NCBI GenBank assembly: GCA_019749855.1
Contig: JAIEPI010000007.1
Span: 1-35,076, forward strand
Direction: 5' to 3'
Origin: Rickettsiales bacterium
GTDB lineage: Bacteria > Pseudomonadota > Alphaproteobacteria > Rickettsiales > UBA998
Length of the DNA stretch: 35,076 nucleotides
The position numbers were made by a program, and so were the translations under genes. How positions within the stretch are numbered: position 1 is the first letter of the stretch; every line of letters begins with the position of its first letter. Positions 27,367 to 35,076 of the stretch are shown here, piece by piece. The notes beneath the pieces were generated by a model. The model was not told where the DNA came from. It did no database searches and worked only from the letters and a program-made list of their open reading frames with translations.

Positions 27367-28554
27367 ATGCGGGCATTCAACGAACTTGAAGAAAATAATA
27401 TCAAGCTCTTGACCCGCGGAGGCATCGAGATGGCTTTCATCATGCCTACTGCAACAGGGCTGGAAAAGTCCATCATGGATGCGACTACACCATTCCGTCT
27501 TTATCTATATCAACGCGGCATACATGATTACGAAACTCAGACGCAAGGACCTGAGCATAAGCAAACTATCCGCGCTCACATCGTGCAAGATTATGACTTT
27601 ATCCCCAGTCAAGCTTCACTTTACAGACCTGTAACGAAGAAAGGAGATCCTCGTGTCTGGTTCACAGGCTTAAAGAATCATGCGAAGCCAAATGATATTC
27701 TTGGAGTTTTTGCTTGGGGCGGTGAGTTGTATGTACTCAATCTCACACAGCATGATATTGATCGCCTGATGCAGTTTGGCGATAATAGCCCGCTTGTTCA
27801 ACTCATTCGTGACATGAGTAGGGATGCAAACGCCATTTCCCAAGAATTACTTACTAAGATTAAATCCATTGCCGCACGCGGCAGAATTCCTGCCATAGGC
27901 ACTGGAGATACGGCGGTGGGTCGCACGCTGGAAACCTTACTTGGCATTGCCATCAATTCGAACAAAGCTCCTGACTATAAAGGAATTGAGCTGAAATCGT
28001 ATCGAGACAAACGCGGAAACCGAAAAACACTTTTTGCAAAAGTGCCGAACTGGGAATTGAGTAAACTCAAAAGCTCGGCAGAAATTCTAGACCATTTCGG
28101 CTATCAGCGCGGCGAGGATTTTAAGCTTTACTGCACACTTAGCACGCTAAGGGCAAACTCGCAGGGGCTATCGTTAAGGCTTGATGAAAATGATGGTCAT
28201 CTCGTTGAACGCAGCGAAAACGTAAGTATCGGTGATTTTGCAATTTGGCAGCTTGCGGCATTACATTCGGAGTTGAAGAAAAAACACAAAGAAACTTTTT
28301 GGGTGGCGGCAGAGGCAAAAGTCATTGATGGAATCGAGCATTTTTCTTTCAAGAAAGTAGAGCATACTCGCAGTCCTATCGTTTCTCAGTTTGACCTATT
28401 GCTTGCGCAGGGAATCATTACGTTGAATCACCTGATAAAGCGCCGAAGTAATGGACGCGTTTCGGAGAAGGGACCGCTTTTCAGAATCAAGCCAGATAAG
28501 CTCGACTTATTGTTCCCTCCGAGCAAAAGTTATTGCCTAAGCGAGAATGCATAA
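27367..28554 (+). CDS. MvaI/BcnI family type II restriction endonuclease
   Basis: GDTAVGRTLETLLGIAINSNKAPDYKGIELKSYRDKRGNRKTLFAK matches the E...PD...ExK core of MvaI/BcnI enzymes; starts 4 nt after the methyltransferase. Confidence 0.9.
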   Translation: MRAFNELEENNIKLLTRGGIEMAFIMPTATGLEKSIMDATTPFRLYLYQRGIHDYETQTQGPEHKQTIRAHIVQDYDFIPSQASLYRPVTKKGDPRVWFTGLKNHAKPNDILGVFAWGGELYVLNLTQHDIDRLMQFGDNSPLVQLIRDMSRDANAISQELLTKIKSIAARGRIPAIGTGDTAVGRTLETLLGIAINSNKAPDYKGIELKSYRDKRGNRKTLFAKVPNWELSKLKSSAEILDHFGYQRGEDFKLYCTLSTLRANSQGLSLRLDENDGHLVERSENVSIGDFAIWQLAALHSELKKKHKETFWVAAEAKVIDGIEHFSFKKVEHTRSPIVSQFDLLLAQGIITLNHLIKRRSNGRVSEKGPLFRIKPDKLDLLFPPSKSYCLSENA

Positions 28555-28709
28555 TTGAGTTATAGCTAAAAAGTAACTCATTATAAAACTACATTTTTAT
28601 CATGAATCTAAGTTTCCTGCTGTCTCCGTAACCTTCTGGTTTTCAGGCTAATTTCCTCCTGTTATCTTTTCTCTAGAACACAGATTTTTATAATCAGTCA
28701 GGAGAAAAT

Positions 28710-29291
28710 ATGAGCCTAGGAAAGCAAGCGAAGATTCTTACCCCCGCACAGCAAAAAGCCGTACTCAATTACCTTGAGTCATCGAGACAGCCAGAGCGAA
28801 ACAAGCTTATCTTTCTTCTGTCTGTCAAAGCCGGTCTTCGCAGCAAAGAGATTGCGTCTCTGCAATGGAGTATGGTGACGAATGCGGAAGGGGAAATCCT
28901 AGATCGCATTGCACTGCCAAATTCTGCATCGAAGGGAAAATCTGGACGCATCATCTGGATAAGCCAGGAACTGCAAATAGCTCTTAGAGAGTATCGAGCC
29001 ACATTTGATGAGCAGCCAGACCTAAGCCGCCACATCATATCGACTGAGAGAGCTAGAAAGACATCACCGCAAGTGATCACCAACTGGTTCTGGTCACACT
29101 ATCGCAGACTTGGATTCGAAGGGGCATCAAGTCACTCAGGAAGACGCACTGCGATCACAAGCTGGGCAAAGAAGATTTCAATTGTCGGTGGATCGCTTAG
29201 AGACGTTCAGATGCTTGCCGGTCATACGTCCTTGCAGATGACGCAGCGCTATGTAGAGCATGATTCAGAGGCACAAAGAAGAGTCGTCTAA
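28710..29291 (+). CDS. Short tyrosine recombinase (catalytic domain only)
   Basis: GLRSKEIASLQW (Arg I), SASKGKSGR, SHSGRRTAITSWA (H-x-x-R), LAGHTSLQMTQRYVEHD (H, Tyr); lacks a core-binding N-domain. Confidence 0.9.
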   Translation: MSLGKQAKILTPAQQKAVLNYLESSRQPERNKLIFLLSVKAGLRSKEIASLQWSMVTNAEGEILDRIALPNSASKGKSGRIIWISQELQIALREYRATFDEQPDLSRHIISTERARKTSPQVITNWFWSHYRRLGFEGASSHSGRRTAITSWAKKISIVGGSLRDVQMLAGHTSLQMTQRYVEHDSEAQRRVV

Positions 29292-29595
29292 CTTGTTAGC
29301 TGCGGATACCTGAAAAACGAGTTTTACATACAACAGCAATGAAGAGGCAAATTAACCTTCTTAGGCTTGTCATATTGTTCCATTAAATTACTATCAGGCT
29401 TAATCATGCACAAACTAGCGAAGCTTTATGTATAGAAATTCTCAGCTTAAGAGATTAAGTGATAACGTCTACGTCGAAGGAAGCGCAAATGAAGAGAATT
29501 CTAGCCAATACAACCACGAGCTTGGCAAAGAAATTTAATATGCAATGGAATACATCAAACATGAAGCCGGCAGGCTCATTTAGGAGCTGGAAGAA

Positions 29596-31308
29596 GTGAG
29601 TTACATATCTATAGTCGAAGAACAAATTTATAAAATTCTAAAAACCGATACCCCTGAAGTGATTGCTATTCGTGGTGCTTGGGGAACTGGTAAAACGACG
29701 GCTTGGAAAAGATATCTTAAACAGGCAAAAAACCGCGGTGAAATATCTTTAAAAAAATATTCGTACGTTTCTCTTTTTGGAGTGAATTCAATAGAAGCGC
29801 TTAAATTTGCTTTATTTGAAAGGTCTACTGAAGGAGAAAGTTTTGGTGAAGAGCCGAGTTTAGAAAATTTCAGGCAAAACATTAAACTTCTACTATCGAG
29901 ATCTGGCAAAAGCTCTATTTCGTTTATTGAAAAAGCAGCTGCTTTTTTTAGATTAGATGGCTTGGTAGGGAAAGCGATTTCATACTTATCAATTAACAGT
30001 GCAATTGTATGTTTGGATGATTTTGAGCGAATGAGTCTTGACGCTCAAGATGTTTTGGGGGTGATATCAGATTTAAAAGATCAAAAGAAATGCAAGGTTT
30101 TTATTATTCTGAATGATGAAAAATTATCGCCTGAAGCCAAAAAAAAATTAAACTTATACAAAGAGAAAGTCATCGATAAGGAATATATATTTTCACCAAC
30201 CTCTGCTGAATGTTCAGACATCGTTTTTAAAAATGAAGGTTACGATAAAATTGTCAAAGAGAGATGCTGCAAAATCGGAATAAGAAACATTCGTGTGCTG
30301 CAAAAAATACAACGCTTGATGAGCGATATAATACCTCTCTTTGATGGAAAACAGCAAGAAACTGTACAGAGCGTGCTGTCTTCTCTAGTCCTTTTCACTC
30401 ATTCGATTTATTCAAATCAGGAAAATATTCCAGATATCGAGTATATTAGAAAATGGAACACGTATGGCTTTCTTTTATTTGAAAGAGAAAATGACGAAAG
30501 CTCGAGCGAAGAAGAAAAACAAAAACGATCTGTGTGGAAGAATGCTTTAGAAGAATATGGTTATTCTGAAACTGACGAGCTAGACGAGGAAATAGCTAAA
30601 TCAGTAGAACGCGGATATTTCATAAATGAAACACTAGAAATGGAAATTGCTAGTTTTGAGGAAGAAGTCAAAATCTCTAAACAAAATAGATCAATTGATG
30701 AGGCATGGTACTTATATCGAAGCAGTTTCGATGACAATTCAAATGAACTTATAGAGAAGTTATTCGCGTCAACTAGTGACCATATTGAGCATATCACACC
30801 AAATAGTTTAAATTCATCAATCGCCCTGCTGAGGGAACTGAATGCAAATGACAAAGCAGATGCGCTTATCGAATTAGTTATATCTAAAAGAACTAATCCG
30901 AATTTTTTTGATATGGATAATTATGCTTTTAGAGAAAGGTTTAAAGACCCTAAAATGATAGCTCGGTTTGCTGAAGCATACACAGAAAAAACAGTCAAAA
31001 AAAATCCACGAGAAGCACTTAAAAAAATAGGCTCTGATGAGGGATGGGAATTAGAAGATGAGAATGCACTAACCTCATTAAGCGTCGATGATTTCTATGA
31101 GATATTTAAGACCGAAAATGGTGACCATTTAATACCTTGTATTCGCGCCTGTCTTAACTATATGCGGTATAAAGATGATAGTAGGAAGCAAAATATAGGA
31201 GAAAAAACACACCAAGCTCTTATTAGAATAGGAGCTGAAAACGAACTTAATAAAATACGAGTGAAAATCTTTGGAATATATGAACACGATAGGGATGTAG
31301 AGGAGTAG
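29596..31308 (+). CDS. KAP-like P-loop NTPase
   Basis: Walker A AIRGAWGTGKTTAWKRYL, Walker B AIVCLDDFERM; long helical C-terminus; GTG start. Confidence 0.75.
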   Translation: MSYISIVEEQIYKILKTDTPEVIAIRGAWGTGKTTAWKRYLKQAKNRGEISLKKYSYVSLFGVNSIEALKFALFERSTEGESFGEEPSLENFRQNIKLLLSRSGKSSISFIEKAAAFFRLDGLVGKAISYLSINSAIVCLDDFERMSLDAQDVLGVISDLKDQKKCKVFIILNDEKLSPEAKKKLNLYKEKVIDKEYIFSPTSAECSDIVFKNEGYDKIVKERCCKIGIRNIRVLQKIQRLMSDIIPLFDGKQQETVQSVLSSLVLFTHSIYSNQENIPDIEYIRKWNTYGFLLFERENDESSSEEEKQKRSVWKNALEEYGYSETDELDEEIAKSVERGYFINETLEMEIASFEEEVKISKQNRSIDEAWYLYRSSFDDNSNELIEKLFASTSDHIEHITPNSLNSSIALLRELNANDKADALIELVISKRTNPNFFDMDNYAFRERFKDPKMIARFAEAYTEKTVKKNPREALKKIGSDEGWELEDENALTSLSVDDFYEIFKTENGDHLIPCIRACLNYMRYKDDSRKQNIGEKTHQALIRIGAENELNKIRVKIFGIYEHDRDVEE

Positions 31309-31341
31309 GCAATTCAAAGAAGACAAAAGTATTTAATAAAA

Positions 31342-32517
31342 TTACTCCTTCTTGCCCTTAATTCTCTCATTGACTCTGTCTGCAATCATCTCCATTGCCA
31401 CCCTTAAATCTTCTGCACCAGGGATTGCATACACTGAAGTGACATCATTCTTTGTTGAGTGATTCGCAATCCTCTTCAGGGTGTACTGAGAGATGTTCAA
31501 GCCGCTTGCCACGGTTAGGAACGTGCGTCTCAGATCGTGAGTTGAGATTTCTAAGCCAGATAACTTTCTCACATTCGCGAGAACCTTCTTAGGTTCGACA
31601 ATGTGACCTGATTTGCTTGTTTCGCTTGGAAACACCCATTCATTGATAGCACAAACTTTCTGCTGCTTTAGCAATTTCACGCTTGGCTTTGAAATTGGTA
31701 ATTCCAAGGACTTCCCATTTTTAGTTTCTTTGATTACGAAAGTTTTCGATTCAAAATTTACGTCAGACCACTTTAGCTTCATGGCTTCAGACTTTCTGAG
31801 TCCGTTCAAGAGAACGAACGTAAGATATGCAGCAATGTTTTTGTTATTTTGCTTCAGAACAGCTTGGTGCCATCTTTTGAACTCATCCGGTGTTTCTAGA
31901 TGACGTGTAGATGGTGGTTCTTTGCACCAAAGCTTTTTTTGTGAAAGCACGTATACCGGATTCTTGAAATCTGGATTGTCGATAGCGTGATAATTGTAAA
32001 TCGCCCTGAGAATTCTGAATGCTTTGTTCGCTATTTTTTTACCTGACTTTTCCGCAATCTTCCGATGTCGGTTTTCTACTTTATCGCGTGTGACAAAGTC
32101 GATCTCCTTCTTCAGCCAGTCTTTAAAATGCCTATCTAAGATCGCTTTATACTCGTTGTATGCAGTAAGCTTCTCTCTGTCTTTTAAAACCTTCCTGTAG
32201 CTTTCAAAAACCTTATCCAGCGTTTGACTGGTTTTTCGCTTCAGTGCTTTCCTCTCTTCGTTTGGATTCACTCCGCTTTTCATCAGAACGGCAAGCTTCT
32301 CAGCTTCTATTCTTGCTTTTGCGACGTTGAATTCTGGATATCTTCCGATCGTGACAAGCGTGAGCCTGTTTTTTACGGCGCGTTGTAGGCAGAAGGTTTT
32401 TGTTTTCTTTCCAACCTTTACATGAAGACCTGGGGTTTTGGTATCGAAGTAGGATGTTTGTTTAGTGAGAGATAGGGGCAATTCTCTTACATTACGTTCG
32501 TCTAATTTTAGTCTCAT
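31342..32517 (-). CDS. Site-specific tyrosine integrase (P4-type, DUF4102-like N-terminus)
   Basis: N-terminal LSLTKQTSYFDTKTPGLHVKVGKKTKTFCLQ; catalytic NGLRKSEAM, THDLRRTFLTVA, ANHSTKNDVTSVY. Confidence 0.93.
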   Translation of the reverse strand: MRLKLDERNVRELPLSLTKQTSYFDTKTPGLHVKVGKKTKTFCLQRAVKNRLTLVTIGRYPEFNVAKARIEAEKLAVLMKSGVNPNEERKALKRKTSQTLDKVFESYRKVLKDREKLTAYNEYKAILDRHFKDWLKKEIDFVTRDKVENRHRKIAEKSGKKIANKAFRILRAIYNYHAIDNPDFKNPVYVLSQKKLWCKEPPSTRHLETPDEFKRWHQAVLKQNNKNIAAYLTFVLLNGLRKSEAMKLKWSDVNFESKTFVIKETKNGKSLELPISKPSVKLLKQQKVCAINEWVFPSETSKSGHIVEPKKVLANVRKLSGLEISTHDLRRTFLTVASGLNISQYTLKRIANHSTKNDVTSVYAIPGAEDLRVAMEMIADRVNERIKGKKE

Positions 32518-32768
32518 AGATTCCTTCTAAGATGTTTGAAAAGTCACGAAAGATCATTCTCTCGATGACAAAATATAGTATCACGATCAGCTAGAAAAGT
32601 CAATAAATTACGGGAATATATAAAGAAAATAGGAAAAAAAGGCGCTGGGTGGCAAAAGATAGGAAAGCGCAGAATTCTATGGTGCTTGCTGTGTATATAA
32701 ATCGATTCTTGTGACGCAGTTATGAAGCAATGCATTATGCATTCGAGACTTGAACACGAACCGTTATG

Positions 32769-33065
32769 CTATGATTTGAGATCGAAGCCATAATTGACGA
32801 AGAGGAAATCCCCGTTGCGCGATATGTTCGTATCGCGACTAATGTGAGACACGGCTTGCTTAACTTGATAGATCAGCGTTTGCTCGCATGTGTCTGCAGG
32901 TAGCTCTCGCTTGTCAAAGATGACGCTGTAGCCAGTGAATCCGTCAGCGTTCCAATGCTCCCAGAAAGCATCGAGTTCTCCAAATTTGACGCGCTGCCTG
33001 AAGAGAGTTTTGGTGTCTTCATCAGCCGGAATCTGAGATTCTGGACTATTATCTTTATTTATCAA
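32769..33065 (-). CDS. Hypothetical protein
   Basis: 98-aa ORF inside the element near attR; no recognised motif. Confidence 0.45.
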   Translation of the reverse strand: MINKDNSPESQIPADEDTKTLFRQRVKFGELDAFWEHWNADGFTGYSVIFDKRELPADTCEQTLIYQVKQAVSHISRDTNISRNGDFLFVNYGFDLKS

Positions 33066-33092
33066 TATTATAATGAATACCCTGTCTGTTTT

Positions 33093-33111
33093 TAGTCATA
33101 GTATAGTCATA
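33093..33111 (+). promoter_or_regulatory. Candidate integrase arm site, right (tagtcatagtatagtcata)
   Basis: Differs at one base from 23101-23119; similarity continues downstream (catatcaaagcg / cacataagcg). Confidence 0.6.
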
Positions 33112-33239
33112 AGAAATCATATCAAAGCGTAGGATTTGAGAGTACGACAGAGAATATGAATATCTAGCAACTATATGGATATTATAGATAAAAAGTAGAT
33201 AATGGCAAGCTATAGGAAGGGGTGGTCAACGCCAAAATA

Positions 33240-33289
33240 TCATTGGTAATGACGGGGTCGGAAGTTCGATTCTTCTCAGCGGCACCATT
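33240..33289 (+). repeat. attR (duplicated tRNA-Thr 3' half)
   Basis: Identical to 22995-23044; no tRNA 5' half upstream. Confidence 0.95.
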
Positions 33290-33344
33290 TTATTCTTTAG
33301 CATCACTCAAAGTTAACGCCTTGCAATGTCAGTGTTTAACGCGA

Positions 33345-34691
33345 TTATTTGTTTGTTGATAAGGTAGATTGAGTTGGCATTTCGTTGTAATGCAACTCAA
33401 ATCGCATTTGCGAATCAATGACAACGCTCAGCAACTGTTTGGCTTCGTCATATTTAAACGGCTGGCTAGTTAGCGGATTCTTGATAAGACTTGTGGCAAG
33501 AAATTGTTTCATTTGACCTGCCGAAATACGTGCGATGCGCGCCTCTGTATAGAGCTTTAGAAGTTGGCGTCGGCTGAAATTATTTGTTGCTGTAAGCAAT
33601 AGGTCTTGCCATGCGTAAACCCCGCTAAGAAAAAGCTTGCCCGGTGTGTTATAGAGAAAAAAGGTGACCATATTGTTTTCAAGTTTCTTGCGATTATATT
33701 TTTCTCTCATCTCAGAATCCTTCTGAGCCATTTCAGCTGGAGTAGTTTGGGATAGTTCTACCAAATCGTGAGCAAACTCATAAAAACCATTTCGGGTTGC
33801 TTGTGGTTTATAAGATGCAAAAGGGCGAATCTTTAGCTGACTTAATTCTGCGTCACCTTTTATCGTGTCATCTAGAAGGGGGAAGATAAATTCTTTCTCC
33901 CAGCGCATAGTGGCCGCTACATCCCATCCAATAGCGCCAAAAGCTGGGGTATCAAAAATAGCGTAAAGTTGTGGCTTATATCCCGCGAGTTGCTCCGGTG
34001 TAAGCTGTGAAGCAATTAACGGATAGGCTTCTATATTCATTGCATAGAGCACCAGAAAAATGGCCTTATCGATCATACTTGCTTTGTCCGGCATCAGCCG
34101 TTGAATAAATTGTGTATCGGCAATCCACCCAGCCATCGCGTTTTGCGCATTGCCCTGATTAGCTGTAAGCACCAACTGCGCTAGGGACAATTCATGCACA
34201 CGAATCAGATCGGAACCAAACAATATGTCGCCCAATTGATTACGCTGAAAACGTGAAAAGCGATAAAGGCTACGGTAATTCTTTAGAAAAACAGCATTTT
34301 CTGCCAATAGCTGAGTTAATTTTTCTGCAGTAATGCAAGTGTTGTTGGTTGATTTATCAGGACTGCTTTTTGGGGATATCCAGCAGTTTAGAGAATTTCC
34401 CCCTTGATTATTGACGATGTAGGAATAGTTTTCTGGCATCTGTTTATAGCGCTCGGATATGGTTCGCCCATATTCGACCATTTTTGCTTCGTTTGGAGCA
34501 TCAATGCCACTCAGGGCTAAATAGCCGTTTTGTTCGTCCGGTACGGGGGCATCTGTATGAAAGAAATTATTGAAATTGGGATCAAGTGTTTCCTCATAGA
34601 AAGAGGACGCAATAAACCAAATTATCAACAGTAAGATCAGGGCAACTATGCCCATTAACAAACGACGCACTATTTTCCATACTGTACGCAT
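33345..34691 (-). CDS. Hypothetical membrane-anchored protein (448 aa)
   Basis: N-terminal TM helix LLMGIVALILLLIIWFIASSFY; complete long ORF; family not recognised. Confidence 0.75.
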   Translation of the reverse strand: MRTVWKIVRRLLMGIVALILLLIIWFIASSFYEETLDPNFNNFFHTDAPVPDEQNGYLALSGIDAPNEAKMVEYGRTISERYKQMPENYSYIVNNQGGNSLNCWISPKSSPDKSTNNTCITAEKLTQLLAENAVFLKNYRSLYRFSRFQRNQLGDILFGSDLIRVHELSLAQLVLTANQGNAQNAMAGWIADTQFIQRLMPDKASMIDKAIFLVLYAMNIEAYPLIASQLTPEQLAGYKPQLYAIFDTPAFGAIGWDVAATMRWEKEFIFPLLDDTIKGDAELSQLKIRPFASYKPQATRNGFYEFAHDLVELSQTTPAEMAQKDSEMREKYNRKKLENNMVTFFLYNTPGKLFLSGVYAWQDLLLTATNNFSRRQLLKLYTEARIARISAGQMKQFLATSLIKNPLTSQPFKYDEAKQLLSVVIDSQMRFELHYNEMPTQSTLSTNK

Positions 34692-34839
34692 TGTTGTCCC
34701 AACTCGATACCAACATATTTAATAAGGCTTAAGTTATGGTTAAATCAACCTGATAAAAGAAAAACGGCACCCTTGCTGAATGCTCTCACTGCTCGCTAAA
34801 ACGGGTGGAAATCATGAGGAGATAAAAACGGGTAAAAGC

Positions 34840-35076
34840 CTAAGCGGCTTTTTGCAGGCATTCATCCAGTGCAGCGCGCCCGCCACCGCTTTCCATATAG
34901 GTGACTAAGGCGGCGACCACGGCGAGGTCATAGGTGGTGGCAATACCCGCCAGCAGGATGGACAGCGCCTCGTCCACTGTTTTGCCAGCGCGGTAGGCAC
35001 GTGGCGAGATCAGCGCGACAAAACTATTCACACAATGCACAATGCGCGCGGTGATCAGAATCTCGTCGCCACGCAA
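34840..35076 (-). CDS. HD-GYP-like domain protein, C-terminal fragment (truncated by window edge)
   Basis: RGDEILITARIVHCVNSFVALISPRAYRAGKTVDEALSILLAGIATTYDLAVVAALV resembles the C-terminal half of HD-GYP domains; frame open to window end. Confidence 0.6.
   Translation of the reverse strand: MRGDEILITARIVHCVNSFVALISPRAYRAGKTVDEALSILLAGIATTYDLAVVAALVTYMESGGGRAALDECLQKAA

Larger units (their letters stand above)
22995..33289. mobile_element. Integrative element in tRNA-Thr (about 10.3 kb)
   Basis: 50-bp direct repeat at 22995-23044 and 33240-33289 identical to the tRNA-Thr 3' half; AT-rich content; two tyrosine recombinases, AlpA-like HTH genes, R-M genes. Confidence 0.95.

Noticed and set aside
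33240-33289. Possible second tRNA-Thr
   Set aside because: Only the anticodon-arm-to-3' half is present; the preceding sequence cannot form the acceptor 5' strand or D arm. It is attR.
22995-33289. CRISPR array or retron in the AT-rich element
   Set aside because: No regularly spaced repeats, no Cas or reverse-transcriptase motifs seen.

Overview
This 35 kb window looks like an alphaproteobacterial chromosome segment (taxon is inference) carrying one clearly bounded integrated element. The chromosomal backbone includes an ABC-F ATPase C-terminus, a Zn-alcohol dehydrogenase, a tdh/kbl threonine-degradation pair with a GIY-YIG gene wedged between repeat copies, a DUF2237/DUF2256/FAD-oxidoreductase operon, an exported msrB-msrA-dipZ methionine-sulfoxide repair operon, a LysR regulator divergent from a small oxidoreductase/hydrolase cluster, AsmA, a GNAT-nitrilase fusion, tRNA-Gln, cutA, tandem type IV pilin-like genes, an SDR, and tRNA-Thr(GGT). 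The element runs from about 22995 to 33289 and is integrated in tRNA-Thr: a 50-bp direct repeat of the tRNA 3' half marks attL and attR. It carries two AlpA/excisionase-like HTH genes, a small HUH-endonuclease-like protein, an XRE regulator, a C5 cytosine methyltransferase with an MvaI/BcnI-family restriction endonuclease, a short stand-alone tyrosine recombinase, a KAP-like P-loop ATPase of unknown role, and a second full-length integrase. A paired TAGTCATA motif lies just inside both ends and is a candidate integrase arm site. The best candidates for undescribed biology are this compact satellite-like defence element, especially the KAP-like ATPase next to the short recombinase, and the GIY-YIG gene flanked by hairpin repeats. 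No searches were run; all family names come from recognising motifs by eye.
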